From a virus: a stretch of DNA of 64,000 nucleotides. The stretch lies in the IMG/VR virus record IMGVR_UViG_3300032245_000902, positions 26,916-90,915 of that record; one strand, 5' to 3'. Positions 1 to 9,387 of the stretch are shown piece by piece. Position numbers and translations under genes: made by a program. The notes under the pieces were generated by a model, which was not told the origin of the DNA, ran no database searches, and saw only the letters and a list, made by a program, of their open reading frames with translations. Every line of letters begins with the position of its first letter. Position 1 is the first letter of the stretch.

Positions 1-699
1 CGATATCAGGCTAAGAACATTGAAGATTCAATACAGGACTTTCAAGAAAAGACTGTCACCGTATTGGATTATGAGTTTGTCAAAACCTACGATACACTAG
101 AAGATATTAATTCTGGTACATTTGCCAATAAGTTAATTTCAATTGATCCATTGGCAAGAACATATAAAACTACCGAATTTAATTATAGTGATTACTTTGA
201 AAAGAAAAAAACATCCTCTCTCAATAAAAATGATGTATTGGTGCCATTAAAAAATAGATTAGGTAAAACACAAAACGAATCTTATGATTCTCGTATTAAA
301 GTATTAACTTCTAATGCTTCACAGAATGAATTACAATATGTTAAAAATATCCCTGGTTCTGTTGCAAAAAATATTGCCATTGAGAATTATATACCTTTAA
401 GAACAGCGCAACTTGGTCTGGCGAATTATACCGTAGTTAAAATTACCATACCAGGTGATCCTGGTATTACTGCTGGTCGAACCATTGACTTTAATCTATT
501 GACATTGAAACCTTCAAGCAACAAAAAAGAGTTGGATAGATATTATTCAGGAACATATTTGGTGAGTGCAGTAAGACATATTATTAGTTCTGGTGGTGCT
601 TATCAAACAGTTTTAGAAATTACCAAAGACAGTTCACCAACAGCATACTCACAGATTGATAATAATAGTCCTGAATTTAGGAAAGCGGTAGATGAATAA
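1..699 (+). CDS. gp27: Baseplate hub protein, gp27-like (5' partial)
   Basis: The frame is open from the first base, so the N-terminus lies outside the window; 232 codons are visible. A TTG at 64 is internal, since in-frame coding continues upstream of it. T4 gp27 forms the trimeric ring at the base of the tail tube and holds the gp5 spike. The visible part matches the C-terminal half of cyanophage-type hub proteins: a beta-rich stretch with ITIPGDPGITAGRTIDF, then SGTYLVSAVRHII and a final LEITKDS. It overlaps the next gene, a gp5-like OB-fold protein, by 8 bases, which is the expected hub/spike pairing. Assignment rests on recalled family motifs and context; the missing N-terminus could not be checked. 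Confidence 0.75.
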   Translation, partial: RYQAKNIEDSIQDFQEKTVTVLDYEFVKTYDTLEDINSGTFANKLISIDPLARTYKTTEFNYSDYFEKKKTSSLNKNDVLVPLKNRLGKTQNESYDSRIKVLTSNASQNELQYVKNIPGSVAKNIAIENYIPLRTAQLGLANYTVVKITIPGDPGITAGRTIDFNLLTLKPSSNKKELDRYYSGTYLVSAVRHIISSGGAYQTVLEITKDSSPTAYSQIDNNSPEFRKAVDE

Positions 700-1621
700 C
701 TTTTTAGGCAAAGACGGATTTAATTGGTGGTACGGTGTCGTTGAGGACAATGCTGATCCTCTAAAGACTGGCCGTGTGCGTGTTCGTATATTTGGTTATC
801 ATACTGACAACTTACAAGAGTTACCCACTAAAGATTTACCATGGGCTCAACCATCGTTATCACCTAGTAATTCAAAGACATTTAGTCCACCACGATTAGG
901 TGATTATGTGATGGGATTCTTTTCTGATGGTGAATCCGCACAGGCACCAGTTATCATGGGTGTATTTCCTGGTTTTGAAACATCTTATGATAAATCAAAA
1001 GGGTTTTCACCACAAAGTAATTTAAAACCTGCAACACCACCAACAGGTCAAATACAATATCAAGTGGGTCAACCAACATTGGCACCATTGGCACGAGGTG
1101 TTGTGGCTAATACCGCCATCTCACAGGCGAATTCTAATTTGGCTCATGTGTGTGATATACCGGCAGGTATCAAGTTTGAAATTGCAAAATTAACAATATC
1201 AGTAAGTGGTTTGATTAATACATTACGAACAACAATTGAAGGTTTATGGGCATCATCTACTGCTTCACCATTTGTAGATGAGATTCGTAATGCCATCAAA
1301 ACAATTAAAGCAAAAGTAAAACAAATACAAAAGTTTATTCGTGACCAATTAGAACCATTAAAAGATATACAGGCATTTATACAATCATTAAGAGATTTGA
1401 TTCAATATATTGCCACACTACCAACACGAATTGCTGCTTTTCTAAAACAATGTTTGAGTGAAGCAACGAAAGGTATTTCTGATGCAATTAATGTTGGTAA
1501 AGATATTGCTAAAGAAATAGAAGGCATTCGTCAAGACCAATTAGCGGTTGTTCTGGATAAACAATTATCTATTGAAAATGAAAAAGCATCATCACCAGTG
1601 AAAAATTTTGAGAAACCATAA
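692..1621 (+). CDS. gp5: Baseplate hub OB-fold protein, gp5 N-terminal-like
   Basis: 309 residues. The N-terminal about 90 residues form the gp5/VgrG-type OB-fold: WWYGVVEDNADPLKTGRVRV, then LPWAQPSLSP, RLGDYVMGFFSDGE and a VIMGVFPG end. T4 gp5 uses this domain to sit on gp27. The remainder is a low-complexity linker followed by a long predicted helical stretch (about residues 155-290). T4 gp5 (575 aa) carries a lysozyme domain and a beta-helix after the OB-fold; neither is in this protein, and the beta-helix is encoded by the next gene. The start overlaps the hub gene by 8 bases and the stop shares bases with the following ATG (TAATG), suggesting coupled translation. Confidence 0.8.
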   Translation: MNNFLGKDGFNWWYGVVEDNADPLKTGRVRVRIFGYHTDNLQELPTKDLPWAQPSLSPSNSKTFSPPRLGDYVMGFFSDGESAQAPVIMGVFPGFETSYDKSKGFSPQSNLKPATPPTGQIQYQVGQPTLAPLARGVVANTAISQANSNLAHVCDIPAGIKFEIAKLTISVSGLINTLRTTIEGLWASSTASPFVDEIRNAIKTIKAKVKQIQKFIRDQLEPLKDIQAFIQSLRDLIQYIATLPTRIAAFLKQCLSEATKGISDAINVGKDIAKEIEGIRQDQLAVVLDKQLSIENEKASSPVKNFEKP

Positions 1622-2361
1622 TGACAATATACGCATGGACTGAACCTGAATCAGCAGCTAACACCGATTATCAACCGATATATCCGTATAATACAATTCA
1701 GCAAACTGAAGGGGGCCACTCATTTGAAATGGATGATACGCCAACTCGTGAGCGTGTTCGTATACAACACCGTTCTGGATCATTTATTGAAATGCATCCC
1801 AATGGTGATGAGGTACACAAGATTATTGGTAAAGGTTATGAAATTATTGCCTCTGATAAAGATGTATTGATTAAAGGCATTTGTAATATCACTATACAAG
1901 GCGATTCTGTTCTTAATGTTCAAGGTGATGCATACACACAGATTGATGGCAATGCTTACGAGAATATTAAAGGTAGTGTAAAACAGATTGTGCAAGGTGA
2001 TTCACGACAGATTGTCAACGGTGATATTGATATTGATGCATCTGGTGACATTAATCTTGGTGCTTCAACAGTTAATATCAATGCAGACTTGATGGTTCGT
2101 GGTGACATTGGTTGTTCACAGTCAATACAGGCTGATGGTAACATTACCGCTAAGATTTCATTGTCGGCCACTAAGTCTGTTGAAACGATTGGTTATATGA
2201 TTGCTGGCACCACGATTGATGCTGGTGTTTCAATGTTTGCACCAATGGTATCTGATTTGTTTGGTTCGGTGCAAATGTTCCGTATGAAGGTCAATCAACA
2301 CGTTCATATTGGCAACAAAGGATTTCCAACTTCACCACCAACTAGACCAATGGAGACATAA
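1621..2361 (+). CDS. Baseplate spike beta-helix protein, gp5 C-terminal/VgrG-like
   Basis: 246 residues. After a short N-terminal region comes RVRIQHRSGSFIEMHPNGDE, the signature leading into gp5/VgrG needle domains. Then follow short repeats with a regular glycine/aspartate pattern (IQGDSVLNVQGDAYTQIDGN and on to about residue 150) typical of a triple-stranded beta-prism. The C-terminus holds H227-V-H229 followed by a Gly/Pro-rich tail (SPPTRPM). An HxH motif near the tip coordinates iron in other contractile-tail spikes such as P2 gpV, so a metal-bound tip is plausible here (inference). With the upstream gene it makes a two-gene equivalent of T4 gp5 without the lysozyme domain. Confidence 0.82.
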   Translation: MTIYAWTEPESAANTDYQPIYPYNTIQQTEGGHSFEMDDTPTRERVRIQHRSGSFIEMHPNGDEVHKIIGKGYEIIASDKDVLIKGICNITIQGDSVLNVQGDAYTQIDGNAYENIKGSVKQIVQGDSRQIVNGDIDIDASGDINLGASTVNINADLMVRGDIGCSQSIQADGNITAKISLSATKSVETIGYMIAGTTIDAGVSMFAPMVSDLFGSVQMFRMKVNQHVHIGNKGFPTSPPTRPMET

Positions 2362-3161
2362 TGGGAAGCATATATGGTCGTTTAGGATTTAATTTTGACA
2401 CCGCCAACTTTAATGGTGATGATACCCTTACACCTGGTGTTCTGAATTTTCTCAGTAATTCTTCAATTGACTTATCAACATGGCAAATTGATGATATTGC
2501 AAATACTGCTGTAGGTGGTTATTATGAAAATCCGTATAATGATAATATCGGTGAATTAGCTGTTTTTATAACCGGTATTGGTGCATATGCTAACACAGAA
2601 ACTTATGGTTATGATAATCCAGATTTAGCAAACACTATGTCAGCAGTTGTAAACACCGCACAAACAGCACTTACAAATTTTACTAATCATACAAACAATC
2701 TATCTGGTGTAACACAATCATCCAACACGGCTGCTTATCCTGATTTAAATTCTGGCCTTGGTGTTGGCCGGCAGATATTACAGATTGTGAATAAATCAGA
2801 TGGTGTGCAAAATAATGTGCCAATTCTTGGTAACTTCACGAGCCTGTATGTTGCCAATACAATTGCGGCCTACGCTAATACAATTCGCAACGATTACATT
2901 ACATTAGTGGATTCATTCTTTGGTGCAAACAGTAACATATCAAACTCAGCAATGAACACAATTATTTCAGATGTTCAAACATTTACCAATGAAATTAATG
3001 CACGAACTAGTGGTGACATTACATTTTATACTAATTCATATGAAATATTGAACGAATACTTGTATGTGTTACAATTCTCCAATACTGGTGCAACACAAAA
3101 CAGTTTAATTGAAATTGTTGGCACAGATAAATTAAAAGATGATTTAGGATTGACGACATGA
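2361..3161 (+). CDS. Hypothetical virion structural protein
   Basis: 266 residues, not recognised. Composition is Asn/Thr/Ala-rich and low in lysine, like the surrounding fibre proteins, with blocks such as YANTETYGYDNPDLANTM and a helical middle (residues about 85-125) containing several ANT/NTA motifs. No signal peptide, transmembrane segment or catalytic motif is evident. It lies between the spike gene and an S74-chaperone fibre gene; the start shares one base with the upstream stop (TAATG) and the end overlaps the next ATG by 4 bases, so it belongs to the same translational unit. A baseplate or short-fibre component is a reasonable inference from position only. Confidence 0.6.
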   Translation: MGSIYGRLGFNFDTANFNGDDTLTPGVLNFLSNSSIDLSTWQIDDIANTAVGGYYENPYNDNIGELAVFITGIGAYANTETYGYDNPDLANTMSAVVNTAQTALTNFTNHTNNLSGVTQSSNTAAYPDLNSGLGVGRQILQIVNKSDGVQNNVPILGNFTSLYVANTIAAYANTIRNDYITLVDSFFGANSNISNSAMNTIISDVQTFTNEINARTSGDITFYTNSYEILNEYLYVLQFSNTGATQNSLIEIVGTDKLKDDLGLTT

Positions 3162-4009
3162 GTTATACAATAGCCGTACCTGCATCTTCCATTCAAAAGA
3201 CTTTGGATTACGGAATTCCATCAATCACTTCGGTTTCTGGTGGTGTTGCGGTAGCCAATGATACCGTTACAATCACATCGTCTTATCCAAATTTACCAAT
3301 AGTTGCGGATCCAGCATATGCACAGGCCAATGTGGCCACAGGTATTGCAACATCTAGTTATAGTCAGGCTAATACTGCCACAGGAATTGCTGAAGCAGCT
3401 TATGCATTTGCAAATACTATTTCCGGTGGAGCTGCTGTAGATAATGTAGCTAGAGTTTTGGCGCAATCAGCTTATAATGCAGCCAATTCAGCAAATAGTT
3501 ATGCAAATACAATAAACTCCACATTAAGCTCTACTGTTATTTTTGTAAATGAATTTGCTCAATCCGCTTATAGTCAAGCCAATAGTTCATTAACTGCCAC
3601 AGGAAACACATCAACATCTGTTCAATTTGGTTCTTTTGGTGTTGGAACAACAGCATCAGGTACCACAGGAGAAATTCGAGCTACAGATAACATTACGGCT
3701 TACTATTCTGATGATAGATTGAAAAAAAGATTAGGTATTATAGACAATGCTTTACAAAAAGTCAATACTCTAACTGGATTTTACTACGAGGCAAATGAAA
3801 CTGCACAATCTTTAGGTTATAAACCAAAAAGAGAGGTGGGTTTATCTGCTCAAGAAGTTCAAAAGATCCTTCCAGAAATTGTGGTTCCCGCACCAATTGA
3901 TGAACAATATTTAACAATATACTACGAAAAAATTATACCTTTATTGGTCGAGGCAATTAAAGAATTAACTGAAAAAGTAGATAATTTAGAAAAAAACATA
4001 AAAAGGTAA
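3158..4009 (+). CDS. Tail fibre-like protein with C-terminal S74 chaperone
   Basis: 283 residues. The N-terminal half is a repetitive Ala/Asn-rich shaft (SQANTATGIAEAAYAFANTI and similar), the same repeat style as in the larger fibre genes downstream. The C-terminal about 110 residues are an intramolecular chaperone of endosialidase (peptidase S74): YYSDDRLKKR around 3701-3730 carries the Ser-Asp-x-Arg-Leu-Lys core where this family self-cleaves, followed by GLSAQEVQKILPE and a terminal coiled coil. The domain promotes trimerisation of beta-helical fibres and is then released. It closely matches the C-terminus of the gene at 19528. Start overlaps the previous stop (ATGA). Confidence 0.82.
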   Translation: MSYTIAVPASSIQKTLDYGIPSITSVSGGVAVANDTVTITSSYPNLPIVADPAYAQANVATGIATSSYSQANTATGIAEAAYAFANTISGGAAVDNVARVLAQSAYNAANSANSYANTINSTLSSTVIFVNEFAQSAYSQANSSLTATGNTSTSVQFGSFGVGTTASGTTGEIRATDNITAYYSDDRLKKRLGIIDNALQKVNTLTGFYYEANETAQSLGYKPKREVGLSAQEVQKILPEIVVPAPIDEQYLTIYYEKIIPLLVEAIKELTEKVDNLEKNIKR

Positions 4010-4104
4010 AAATTCGAAATTTTGTGTTCCGGCCCAAAAATTTTTTGGCACGATTTCAAATACTAAAAAAGCGTTTTTACTCCTAGAGCAGAATAAATAA
4101 ACAA
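4010..4104 (+). other. Short intergenic region with AT-rich inverted repeats
   Basis: This gap separates the S74 fibre gene from gp25. It contains a GGCCCAAAAATTTTTTGGC palindrome-like element and, just downstream, TAAAAAAGCGTTTTTA. Both could form weak hairpins that act as a transcription stop, but neither has the GC-rich stem plus U-tract of the clear terminators elsewhere in the window. An AATAAATA box at 4092-4099 lies too close to the gp25 ATG for a normal late leader. Confidence 0.3.
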
Positions 4105-4500
4105 ATGGCACTAACAATAACAAAAATATACTCCGATATCGATTTCACTTTTACCAAGAAACCGGTAACGGCCGATGTTGCCCTTAGTTACGATGACCAA
4201 GCGGTCATTCGTTCCATTCGTAACCTATTGTTGACGAATCACTTTGAAAGACCTTTTAATCCAGATTTAGGTTCAAATCTTAATGCCTTACTGTTTGAAA
4301 TGGTATCACCTCTAACGGCTGCATCGTTGGAAAGAGAAATCAATACGATGATTGACAATTATGAACCAAGAGCCAGAGTAAATCAAGTGATTGTGACTCC
4401 TCTTCCAGACAATAATGCTTATAATGTATATCTCAGTTTCTATATTGAGAATGCCACATTACCGACAACAGTAACCCTACTTTTAGAGAGAAATAGATAA
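4105..4500 (+). CDS. gp25: Baseplate wedge subunit gp25
   Basis: 131 residues, the usual length of the gp25 family (T4 gp25 is 132 aa). The central region has the conserved pattern SIRNLLLTNHFERPFNPDLG, followed by LFEMVSPLTAASLEREINTM and an N-YEPR-RV motif; in this family the first block surrounds an invariant E-R-F/P core. gp25 sits at the inner baseplate wedge and nucleates sheath assembly. The protein is related to the type VI secretion component TssE. It is followed after one base by gp6, the same order as in T4-like cyanophages. Confidence 0.92.
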   Translation: MALTITKIYSDIDFTFTKKPVTADVALSYDDQAVIRSIRNLLLTNHFERPFNPDLGSNLNALLFEMVSPLTAASLEREINTMIDNYEPRARVNQVIVTPLPDNNAYNVYLSFYIENATLPTTVTLLLERNR

Positions 4501-4501
4501 A

Positions 4502-6577
4502 ATGGCAGGTGCTAATTCTAATATCCAAATGACCGATTTGGATTTCAATACAATTAAGAATAATCTAAAGACATACTTACAATCGCAAGATGTATTAAAA
4601 GATTATAACTATGAAGGTTCTGCACTTTCTACTTTATTAGATATTCTTGCTTATAATACACAGTATAGTGCATATTATTTGAATCAAGTGGGTAATGAGA
4701 TGTTTTTGGACACAGCCATCCAAAGAGGATCAGTCATTTCTCATGCCAAACTATTAAACTATACACCACGGTCAGCCATTGCACCTACAGCCATAATTGA
4801 TTTACAAGTAAACCAGGTAACTGGATCTTCGTTGACATTACCAAAGTTTACTCAGTTTATGTCAGAAGCTATTGAAGGTGTAAACTATAACTTTGTTACT
4901 GCCGATTCATACACAGAAAACACTTCTGGTGGTGTGGTCAACTTTAATAATATCACTTTAAAACAAGGTTTGGCAACAACATTAAACTTTACTGTTGATT
5001 CTATCAATAACCCATCATATACATTTGAAATACCTGATGAGAATGTAGACACATCAACAATTACTGTTACAGTTCAACAATCATCTTCAAATGCGGCCTC
5101 TGAAGTATATACTTTGGCCACTAATTTCTTGGCACTCACAGGTGATTCTAAAGTATACTTTTTACAAGAGAGTTTAACAAACACCTATCAAATCTATTTT
5201 GGTGATGGTGTTATTGGTAATAAATTAGTTGATGGTAATATTGTAACCGTATCGTATGTGGTAACATCAGGCACTTCTGCGGCTGATGCCAATAATTTTG
5301 TATTGATGGATTCAATTTCAGGTTATTCAAATACATCTGTTTTCCCTGTAACAGCAGCAACAGCAGGTAACGATAGAGAAACAATTGAATCTATTAAATT
5401 TCAGGCACCTAAATCTTATGCAGCACAAAATCGTGCCGTTACTAAAAACGATTACATTACCGCCATTCAACAAAATAGTTTAGGTATTTCATTTGATGCA
5501 GTAAGTGTATGGGGTGGTGAAGAAAATTCTCCTCCTGTATATGGTCAAGTGTTTATTTCTTTAAAGCCAACAGGTGCTTTTAGTTTAACTCAATCACAGA
5601 AACAACAAATTACATCACAAGTTTTAAGTCCTATTTCTGTGGTAACAGTTACACCTACAATTGTTGATCCTGATTATACATACATTCTTTTAACAGTTAA
5701 TGTAGTATATGATCCAAATAAAACAAATCAAACATCAGCACAATTACAATCAGGTATCAAGTCAGCAATACAAGCATTTACAAATAATACATTAAATACT
5801 TTTAATTCTACATTCAATACTTACGATTTACTGAATACAATCCAAACATACAGTACCTCTGTAATTACTAGTGAATACTCCATGAAACTGGAGAAAAAGT
5901 TTTTACCTAATTTAACCACACCAACAACATATAATCTCTATTATAATACACCACTTCAAGCAGGTCGTTTTTTAAGTGGTGTGGGTAGTTCACCTGGAAT
6001 GAGTTTTAGAGATCCAGCTAATTTGGCCAACACGATTGACGGTGTTTATATTGAAGAAGTACCAACATCAACTAATGGAGTTGAATCAATTTCGATTTTA
6101 AATCCTGGTTTTTCTTATCAAAGCACACCAACAGTTACTATCATGGGTGATGGCACAGGTGCAACTGCAACAGCCAAAATATCTGGTGGTTCTATACAAA
6201 GTGTTACAGTTACCAATTCAGGTAATGGATACACCAGTGCAATTGCAATGGTGACACCGGCTGCCGGTGATACAACAGGTCAATTAGCATCTCTTGTTGT
6301 TAATTTAGAAGGTCGTTACGGCACACTCAGAACATATTATTTTGATGATTCTGGTGTTAAAACTATTTTCAATTCAAATATTGGTACAATTGATTATCAA
6401 GAGGGTGTCATTACATTGAACTCATTTAATCCACTTACAATCGATAATGATTTTGGTCAACTGTCTATAATGGCCACACCAACTACAACAATTGTTTCTT
6501 CTTCATACAATCGAATTATTACTGTTGATCCTTTTGATCCAACAGCAATAACCGTTAACGTCACTGCCAAATCATGA
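4502..6577 (+). CDS. gp6: Baseplate wedge subunit gp6
   Basis: 691 residues (T4 gp6 is 660). The N-terminus matches the baseplate J/gp6 family: DLDFNTIKNNLKTYLQ, GSALSTLLDILAYNTQYSAY and NEMFLDTAIQRGSVISHAK. gp6 forms the ring that holds the wedges together. The middle carries AQNRAVTKNDYITAI, a conserved element of gp6/gpJ proteins. Near residues 530-605 there is an inserted beta-rich module with paired G-[FN]-[SG]-Y motifs (ILNPGFSYQSTPTVTIMG ... VTNSGNGYTSA), also found in three other baseplate proteins here. Its stop overlaps the start of the gp7-like gene by 4 bases. Confidence 0.9.
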   Translation: MAGANSNIQMTDLDFNTIKNNLKTYLQSQDVLKDYNYEGSALSTLLDILAYNTQYSAYYLNQVGNEMFLDTAIQRGSVISHAKLLNYTPRSAIAPTAIIDLQVNQVTGSSLTLPKFTQFMSEAIEGVNYNFVTADSYTENTSGGVVNFNNITLKQGLATTLNFTVDSINNPSYTFEIPDENVDTSTITVTVQQSSSNAASEVYTLATNFLALTGDSKVYFLQESLTNTYQIYFGDGVIGNKLVDGNIVTVSYVVTSGTSAADANNFVLMDSISGYSNTSVFPVTAATAGNDRETIESIKFQAPKSYAAQNRAVTKNDYITAIQQNSLGISFDAVSVWGGEENSPPVYGQVFISLKPTGAFSLTQSQKQQITSQVLSPISVVTVTPTIVDPDYTYILLTVNVVYDPNKTNQTSAQLQSGIKSAIQAFTNNTLNTFNSTFNTYDLLNTIQTYSTSVITSEYSMKLEKKFLPNLTTPTTYNLYYNTPLQAGRFLSGVGSSPGMSFRDPANLANTIDGVYIEEVPTSTNGVESISILNPGFSYQSTPTVTIMGDGTGATATAKISGGSIQSVTVTNSGNGYTSAIAMVTPAAGDTTGQLASLVVNLEGRYGTLRTYYFDDSGVKTIFNSNIGTIDYQEGVITLNSFNPLTIDNDFGQLSIMATPTTTIVSSSYNRIITVDPFDPTAITVNVTAKS

Positions 6578-9384
6578 CCATTGCTAACGGCCAAAAAACA
6601 TCACTACTAATACCATCACAACTTCCCGAATTTGTTCGGGATGAACCTGCGTATGCCAATTTTGTATTATTTCTACAGGCATACTATGAATGGTTGGAAC
6701 AAAATAATAATGTAGAAGATAGAACAAAAAATATTTTAAATTATATCGATATTGACAAAACATCGGCTGAATTTTTAGATTATTTCTATGAAGATTTTTT
6801 ATCTTATTTTCCTGATGAAATTCTAGCAGACAAACAAAAGGTTGCTAAAATTGCAAGAGACCTTTATCAATCAAAAGGTACACAGGCGGCCTATCGTTTT
6901 CTTTTCAGAACATTATACAATACTGATGTGGAGTTCTTTTATACCAAAGACGCTGTTCTTCGTGCATCATCAGGTAAATGGTACATTGCAAAAAGTTTAA
7001 AATTAGATTCAGATAATGTAAGCTTCTTAGATTGTGTCAATTATCGAATCTTTGGTGAAACATCCAAATCTATTGCAACAATTGAAAATGCAATTATTTC
7101 TGGTAACAAAATAGAAGTATTCATTTCTGATATTCAACGACTGTTTCAGTCTGGTGAGTTTGTTCGTGTAGTTGATGTTAATAATCAAGATATATTATTT
7201 GATGGTCAACCACTCATTGCAAAAATTGTAGGTCAGATTAGTCAAATTCGTATCAACCCAAATTATCGTGGTCTATTATATCAACCAGGCGATCCAGTTA
7301 TTGTGTATGGAGGATTAAATTCGGCTAATGGTGAAGGTGCTACGGCTACTGTAAATGAGACCACTTCTGGATCACTTCAACGTATTAAATTGGAATTTGG
7401 AGGTTATGGTTATCGTAATAATCCAAACACTATCATTACATTAACAAATGCACCAGGTGCGATTGTTACTGTTAATGGTTTAAATCCTGCGGCTAATGGT
7501 GTTGCCAATGTTACTTTTGTACCAACAGATGTTATTTCTTTAAAACGATTAACACAGATAGGTGCTGCAGATTATGTTTTCTCTAATGTGGCTTTAGCTA
7601 ATGCAAACACCACTTTGGCCAATGCATTTACATATACTGGATTTTCTGCATTTCCTATTTCTTCTGTTTTAGTAGAAAATTCCGGCGGAGGAATTTCTTC
7701 TATACCATCAGTTGAGGCCACATCACAATATACAACTGATGTGTCAGGTAGTTTAGCTAACCTGAAAAATTTAGGTATTTTGGCACCAATACAGATTATT
7801 TCTGCAGGCCAAGGTTATCAAAACAATGATATTATTTTATTTGCTGGTGGTTCTGGACTAGGAGCCAATGCCAAAGTAAGTTCTGTAGGAAGTAATGGAC
7901 AAATATTATCTGTTGAATATACATACCCATCACAGAGATTGACCTATCCATTAGGTGGACTAGGTTATCGTGCTGGCGCTTTGCCGGTTGTAACAGTATC
8001 ATCTGCAAATGTGGCGGCCGCTAATGCTGTATTGGTAGTTCCTGGAATATTAGGTGATGGAGCAACTTTCTCATCAATTGTGGATCGTGTTGGTTCAATT
8101 ACATCAATTAATATTTTAAATGCTGGTGAAGATTATGTAGCTACACCAAATGTTTCACTTAAAATTCAAGACATTGTTGTAGCCAATTTAACAATTAATA
8201 CTGTGCCTGTTGCCGGTGATATTGTATATCAAGGTGTAACATTAGCCAACTCAACTTATCAAGCTACAGTAGATTCAACTTCATTACTAGCGCCTTTTGG
8301 TGATCCATTACAATCACTATACCGTTTAAGAGTATATGGTTATACATCATCTCCTAATCCAAGTCAAGTTATCCGTATTGCGAATAGTTCAACTATAATG
8401 TCTATGACTGGTACCTATTCAGCCATCAATACTGCAACACGATTTGATTCTACAGGTTTAATTACATATGGTGATGGTACTGCTCGTGCAGATGCCTCAT
8501 TCTTAAATGGTCTGGTAATTAGTCAAGGACAATACCTCGATACAACTGGTCAACCAAGTTCATTTGATGTTCTACAAAGTGAAATCTATAACAATTTTAC
8601 ATATCAAATTACATTAGAAAAAGAAATTGCAAAGTATAGAGATACATTGCTGAATTTACTACATCCAACCGGTATGAAGGTCATTGGTCGGTATGCAATG
8701 AAATCTAATGATGCAATTGATTTGACCACCGTTTCAGCATTAGACACAGGTTTCCCATTAGGTTATTATACTGGAGATCCTGGTTCTTATGTAACCATGT
8801 CATCTACATGGAACAATTATAGTAATAACATTGTTAACTTTAAATCACTTGTTGGTGCCAACTTAGAAAACATTGTATTACCAAATAGTAGTCTGTCTAT
8901 TACATTGACCAACGGATTCCAAATATTCTCTGAAGTGTCTGAGATTTATGGTAACGGAGCCAACAATGTTGTTCTCAGAGATAATGTTTGGTTAACCTAT
9001 GCAAATGTTGCTTATGTGACAGCAAATGCTGGCAGTAACGTCATAAATATAACATCATTGACAGGTTCTTATAACATTGTTAACGGTGGCGCTTACAGTA
9101 ATACACAGTATCCACTCAAAGATATCGTGTTTGCTGGTGATAAAGTGTTGGTAGCTAACAATACTGAAAAAACGGTACAAAGTGTTAACTGGACTGGTGG
9201 TACAGTTACTTTGACCAGTAATTTGGCCAACACAGTTAATTCATTAATGTCGGTACAGAGAACAGTTAATACAACAGATGTCATTATATACGGACCTGTT
9301 GGCCAACAATATTCACCTGAGTTAATCACACAGGATGGAGATACAATTGCAACACAAGATAACAACGTCATTATACTAGGGTAA
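6574..9384 (+). CDS. gp7: Baseplate wedge protein, gp7-like
   Basis: 936 residues. It lies between gp6 and gp8, as gp7 does in T4. Residues about 15-120 resemble the C-terminal part of T4 gp7: a helical block with FLQAYYEWLEQ, then DLYQSKGTQAAYRFLFRTLY, comparable to T4 YSTKGIEASYKFLFKVLYNE. A second match is LLHPTGMKVIGRYAMKSN near residue 695, comparable to the T4 FVHPVGF element. Between these the protein is expanded with repeated beta-rich modules containing G-x-G-Y motifs (EFGGYGYRNNP, ISAGQGYQNND, NAGEDYVATP). The T4 N-terminal half has no counterpart here. Role: link between the inner baseplate ring and peripheral wedge parts. Confidence 0.75.
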   Translation: MTIANGQKTSLLIPSQLPEFVRDEPAYANFVLFLQAYYEWLEQNNNVEDRTKNILNYIDIDKTSAEFLDYFYEDFLSYFPDEILADKQKVAKIARDLYQSKGTQAAYRFLFRTLYNTDVEFFYTKDAVLRASSGKWYIAKSLKLDSDNVSFLDCVNYRIFGETSKSIATIENAIISGNKIEVFISDIQRLFQSGEFVRVVDVNNQDILFDGQPLIAKIVGQISQIRINPNYRGLLYQPGDPVIVYGGLNSANGEGATATVNETTSGSLQRIKLEFGGYGYRNNPNTIITLTNAPGAIVTVNGLNPAANGVANVTFVPTDVISLKRLTQIGAADYVFSNVALANANTTLANAFTYTGFSAFPISSVLVENSGGGISSIPSVEATSQYTTDVSGSLANLKNLGILAPIQIISAGQGYQNNDIILFAGGSGLGANAKVSSVGSNGQILSVEYTYPSQRLTYPLGGLGYRAGALPVVTVSSANVAAANAVLVVPGILGDGATFSSIVDRVGSITSINILNAGEDYVATPNVSLKIQDIVVANLTINTVPVAGDIVYQGVTLANSTYQATVDSTSLLAPFGDPLQSLYRLRVYGYTSSPNPSQVIRIANSSTIMSMTGTYSAINTATRFDSTGLITYGDGTARADASFLNGLVISQGQYLDTTGQPSSFDVLQSEIYNNFTYQITLEKEIAKYRDTLLNLLHPTGMKVIGRYAMKSNDAIDLTTVSALDTGFPLGYYTGDPGSYVTMSSTWNNYSNNIVNFKSLVGANLENIVLPNSSLSITLTNGFQIFSEVSEIYGNGANNVVLRDNVWLTYANVAYVTANAGSNVINITSLTGSYNIVNGGAYSNTQYPLKDIVFAGDKVLVANNTEKTVQSVNWTGGTVTLTSNLANTVNSLMSVQRTVNTTDVIIYGPVGQQYSPELITQDGDTIATQDNNVIILG

Positions 9385-9387
9385 TAA

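Noticed and set aside
4092-4099. AATAAATA late-type box before gp25
   Set aside because: Only 5 bases separate it from the ATG, so a transcript from it would start at or after the start codon; it may be chance in an AT-rich gap.
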